Of a stretch of DNA of 64,000 nt, positions 61,718 to 64,000 are shown piece after piece. Source of the stretch: Chamaea fasciata (taxonomy: Eukaryota > Chordata > Aves > Passeriformes > Sylviidae); the NCBI GenBank assembly GCA_029207755.1, contig JARCOQ010000002.1, forward strand, positions 13,345,156 through 13,409,155. Direction: 5' to 3'. Both the position numbers and the translations under genes were made by a program. The number at the start of each line of letters is the position of its first letter. Position 1 is the stretch's first letter. The notes below the pieces were generated by a model. That model saw only the letters and a program-made list of their open reading frames with translations, was not told where the DNA came from and searched no databases.

Positions 61718-62604
61718 TTTGTCTGAATAATCATTTTTATAGTCTTGGGGCTAAAGATTAGTGTAAGATATTGCCATTTGATGTCAGATGATTTTCAGTT
61801 TTGTAATCCCATTCGTAAACCAATATATTAGAAAGTACTTTTCCAAAAGGTTAAAATTTGGGGTTTTTTTATTAGTACAACTGTTATAGTGGAGTACAAC
61901 TGCAGAACTGTTTGGTCTGCATTTAGTATGCTGAAATATCAGTATTGACCATCTACATACTGTGGTTTAGATGAACAATAGTAGCTATTTATATTTACAA
62001 GTAATTTGCTATGAAATTATTCCACAGTGGTTTTGAAAATGAAGTATTTCTGCAATTATAGTTTTCCTTCTAAGCTTCGAATTTCCATAGTGAGGGATAT
62101 CATTATCCATCCAGCAAAACGGCTTGTCCCCAACAATAGTCAGTAGCAGATTCTAGGCAAAGCACAGAAGCATAATGCAGAGAAGCCCTCCCCCCTTCAG
62201 CTTCCAGACATAAGCAGATTAATGGCTTTATTAGCCAGAAGCTACATCAAACCACTGTATTTAGTGGCTGGAAATTGCTATCTCTTGCATGAACTTATCT
62301 CATCTTCTTATGAATTCATTTATACTTTTTGTTTCTTGTGGATTTAATTATATTTTGTGTGGAGAATGTAATTCCTATGACTTTGAATTGCTGACTGTGA
62401 CTGTGATAGCATCATGATTTTCTTTTTCCGTCCTATGAAAAATAAGGAATAAATGTTCATTGTTTAACTTTGTGTATATATGTCATTATGCTGTAGGCAT
62501 CTGTTGACTTTTTTTTCCATTATTGCTTTTTTTTTTTTTTTTTGCTTTTCAAGGTGATGGGACATATTTTGTCTACACTTTTCTAAATAGAGACTATTAT
62601 TTAT
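61718..62604. other. Unique AT-rich non-coding DNA
   Basis: No mobile element or exon recognised. A T-run lies at about 62527-62543. Confidence 0.5.
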
Positions 62605-63207
62605 AGAATCCTAGTCATAGAATGGTTTGGTCTGAAAGACACCATAAAGATTCTCCAGTTCCAAACCCCTGCTATGGATAGTGTATGGAAAATCACACTA
62701 TGAAAAGCTAGTGTCCATAAAGGAGACAGAGGAGTCCTGCAAATTTATTCGAATAAAGGGTGAGAGTCCACTGGGGCACATGCCCACAGGGTTTTCTCTC
62801 TTCTGGTTACAGAGGGCACAGCCTCCTTTTAACCTAAAATCCCGGCCACATTGCCCTCTTCCTTTCCCCACTGACTGAGGTGCTAGAAAGGTACAGCCTT
62901 CCCAAACCACCTATCACATATTCCCCTCTTCAACCTGTAGGTTTACTCCTTTTAAGTTTAGAAGTTCAGGCTTGTGCAGACCCACTTGTCTGTTTTAACT
63001 GGCTGAGCTCTGCAACAAACCTGCTGCCCAAAGTTAGTAGAGATGTTAAGACTCATTTCAAAGATGTAACACCCATACCTTCACCCATCAAATTGTTTAT
63101 AAAGACATTAGCACACATCTTTCCTCTCAACAGGGACATCTTCCACTAGACCAGGTTTCTTAGAACTCCATTCAAACTGGTGTTGAACATTTCCAGGGAT
63201 GGGGCAC
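62605..63207 (-). mobile_element. CR1: CR1 LINE 3' end, split and then cut by LTR insertions
   Basis: Reverse-sense CR1. The tail and first block are at 62605-62681 ('aatcctagtcatagaatggtttggtctgaaagacaccataaagattctcc...cccctgctatgg'). The next block resumes at 63134-63207 ('ggacatcttccactagaccaggtttcttagaactccattcaaactggtgttgaacatttccagggatgggg'). The two parts are adjacent in normal CR1, so the 448 bp between them is an insertion. The CR1 stops at 63207 where another LTR begins. Confidence 0.93.
62678..63133 (-). mobile_element. Solo LTR inserted in a CR1
   Basis: A 448-bp LTR at 62682-63129 reads TGTATGGAAAATCACAC...CCTCTCA on the plus strand. The flanks ATAG (62678-62681) and ACAG (63130-63133) differ at one base, as expected for an aged 4-bp TSD. 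On the minus strand 'cgaataaatttgcagg' near 62745 gives a poly(A) signal, followed by a U5-like end, so the orientation is minus. The CR1 interrupted at exactly these points gives independent proof of the insertion limits. Confidence 0.88.
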
Positions 63208-64000
63208 TGTCTCAGTTTAAAAACAAATTTAGGAGAAGACACTCTGGAATGAGACATCTCCTCTAAAAATATTCCAAAAATCCCTTTCCATCAATTGGAA
63301 ATGAGTACTAATGCATGGATGTAAAAAAAAAGAACAATAACAACAGTTTATTAACAGAATGCCCTCAAGGCATGGGAAAAAAAGATAAATAAAAGCTAGG
63401 TATTAAAATGTTAGACCCTATCCCACACACACAGTGGAACAAAACCCCAAAATTCCAGGGAAAAAATACCAGCCCATGCCACATGGTAGAGGATAGACCA
63501 CTGGCATTGGTCTCAGGAGAAAAAACAAACAGGAGCTTCACACAGCAGTTTGGGCAAAGAGATGAAAACCTCTGGCATGGAGCTCCTCTCCACCAGCAGA
63601 TGAAGTAGGAGGGCTAGGTGTACTTTCTGTGCCAGGCTCAGCTGTCTGAGCCTGGGTCGAGGTGGATCAGCCCCTCTCTCCTGCCAGTCCTGACCGACGT
63701 CTCTCCCTCAGCTCCCATTTGCTCTCTCTGGTCTCAGACTAAACCAGCTTACCTCAAAAAATTGCCCAAGGATTGCTACTGCAGCTTCTCCAAGGCCAGG
63801 GCAAGGAAAAACTTCTCACCTGGGCTAATAAAACCAAGCTAGCCAAGCAAAACCCAAGCTGCACCACACCCCCTACACCTGGGGAGCAAGGCTTTGAAAA
63901 AAACTGCCAACGACCTCAGGGCTCCCTGCTCCCCTGAACCCACCTCAAAAATACTGCAACCATTTTGGGGCATAAAGCAGGGGATCAGAAAATACACTCT
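63208..64000 (-). mobile_element. LTR (or LTR plus internal part), cut by the window edge
   Basis: It begins TGTCTCAGTTTAAAAAC at 63208, exactly where the CR1 is interrupted (target likely GGCAC at 63203-63207), and runs at least 793 bp to the window end. On the minus strand 'ctgttaataaactgttg' near 63345 supplies AATAAA, so the orientation is minus, with the LTR 3' end at 63208. The general plan resembles the family at 37069-37861: an A-rich segment after the TG end, then a GC-rich core. The sequence differs, however. The other end and TSD lie outside the window. The 66-74-codon frames are not retroviral proteins that I can recognise. Confidence 0.75.

Noticed and set aside
1..64000. CRISPR arrays, prokaryotic operons, phage, or a complete provirus
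   Set aside because: No regularly spaced repeats, no ribosome-binding-site/gene series, and no gag, pol or env reading frames were found. The retroviral remains look like solo LTRs, apart from one that runs off the right edge.

Overview
This is vertebrate nuclear DNA, almost certainly from a bird and probably a songbird (passerine). It is AT-rich, has no long open reading frames, and carries many truncated CR1 LINE copies with the typical avian 3' end ('...ttccaac...gattctatga'). It also holds a SINE made of a tRNA-Ile-like head and a CR1-like tail (32888-33050), a design known from zebra finch (TguSINE1-type), and many LTRs of endogenous retroviruses, mostly solo. There are no operons, CRISPR arrays, phage or bacterial genes. 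I see no complete protein-coding gene. The window reads as intergenic or intronic DNA shaped by retrotransposon insertion.

Layout. 1-6 kb: CR1 fragments and a 483-bp solo LTR with an exact 6-bp target-site duplication (TSD). 6-11 kb: unique AT-rich DNA. 11.2-13.9 kb: CR1, then an LTR (11892-13570) into which a second LTR (12808-13326, TSD CAGAC) inserted, then a CR1-like tail. 14-18.5 kb: mostly unique. 18.5-20.5 kb: a 2-kb decayed CR1 that still shows reverse-transcriptase motifs. 20.5-26 kb: unique. 26.2-26.8 kb: a solo LTR with a 4-bp TSD. 28.97-30.0 kb: the best candidate for a host exon, a 49-codon open segment with an acceptor before it, a stop, and poly(A) signals 0.86 kb downstream. 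32.3-37.9 kb: four LTRs, a CR1 and the SINE. 38.2 kb: a near-perfect 71-bp tandem duplication. 40.4-41.3 kb: two CR1 copies facing each other. 46-47.5 kb: CR1, an LTR and an 81-bp tandem duplication. 50.6-50.9 kb: a long (TTCC)n/(TCCC)n tract. 52.9-55.6 kb: three CR1 fragments. 58.3 kb: an LTR-like fragment with a 41-bp duplication. 61.4-64 kb: one more LTR, then a CR1 split by one LTR and cut by another that runs off the right edge.

The parts do not form a pathway. They record layered insertions: TSDs of 4, 5 and 6 bp suggest that three retroviral integrase types (ERV1-, ERVL- and ERVK-like) acted here. Nesting gives a relative order: CR1 first, then LTRs, with at least one LTR inside another. 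Three spliced-exon candidates are listed with low confidence because I could not test conservation. Subfamily names are withheld unless diagnostic, since no repeat library could be searched.
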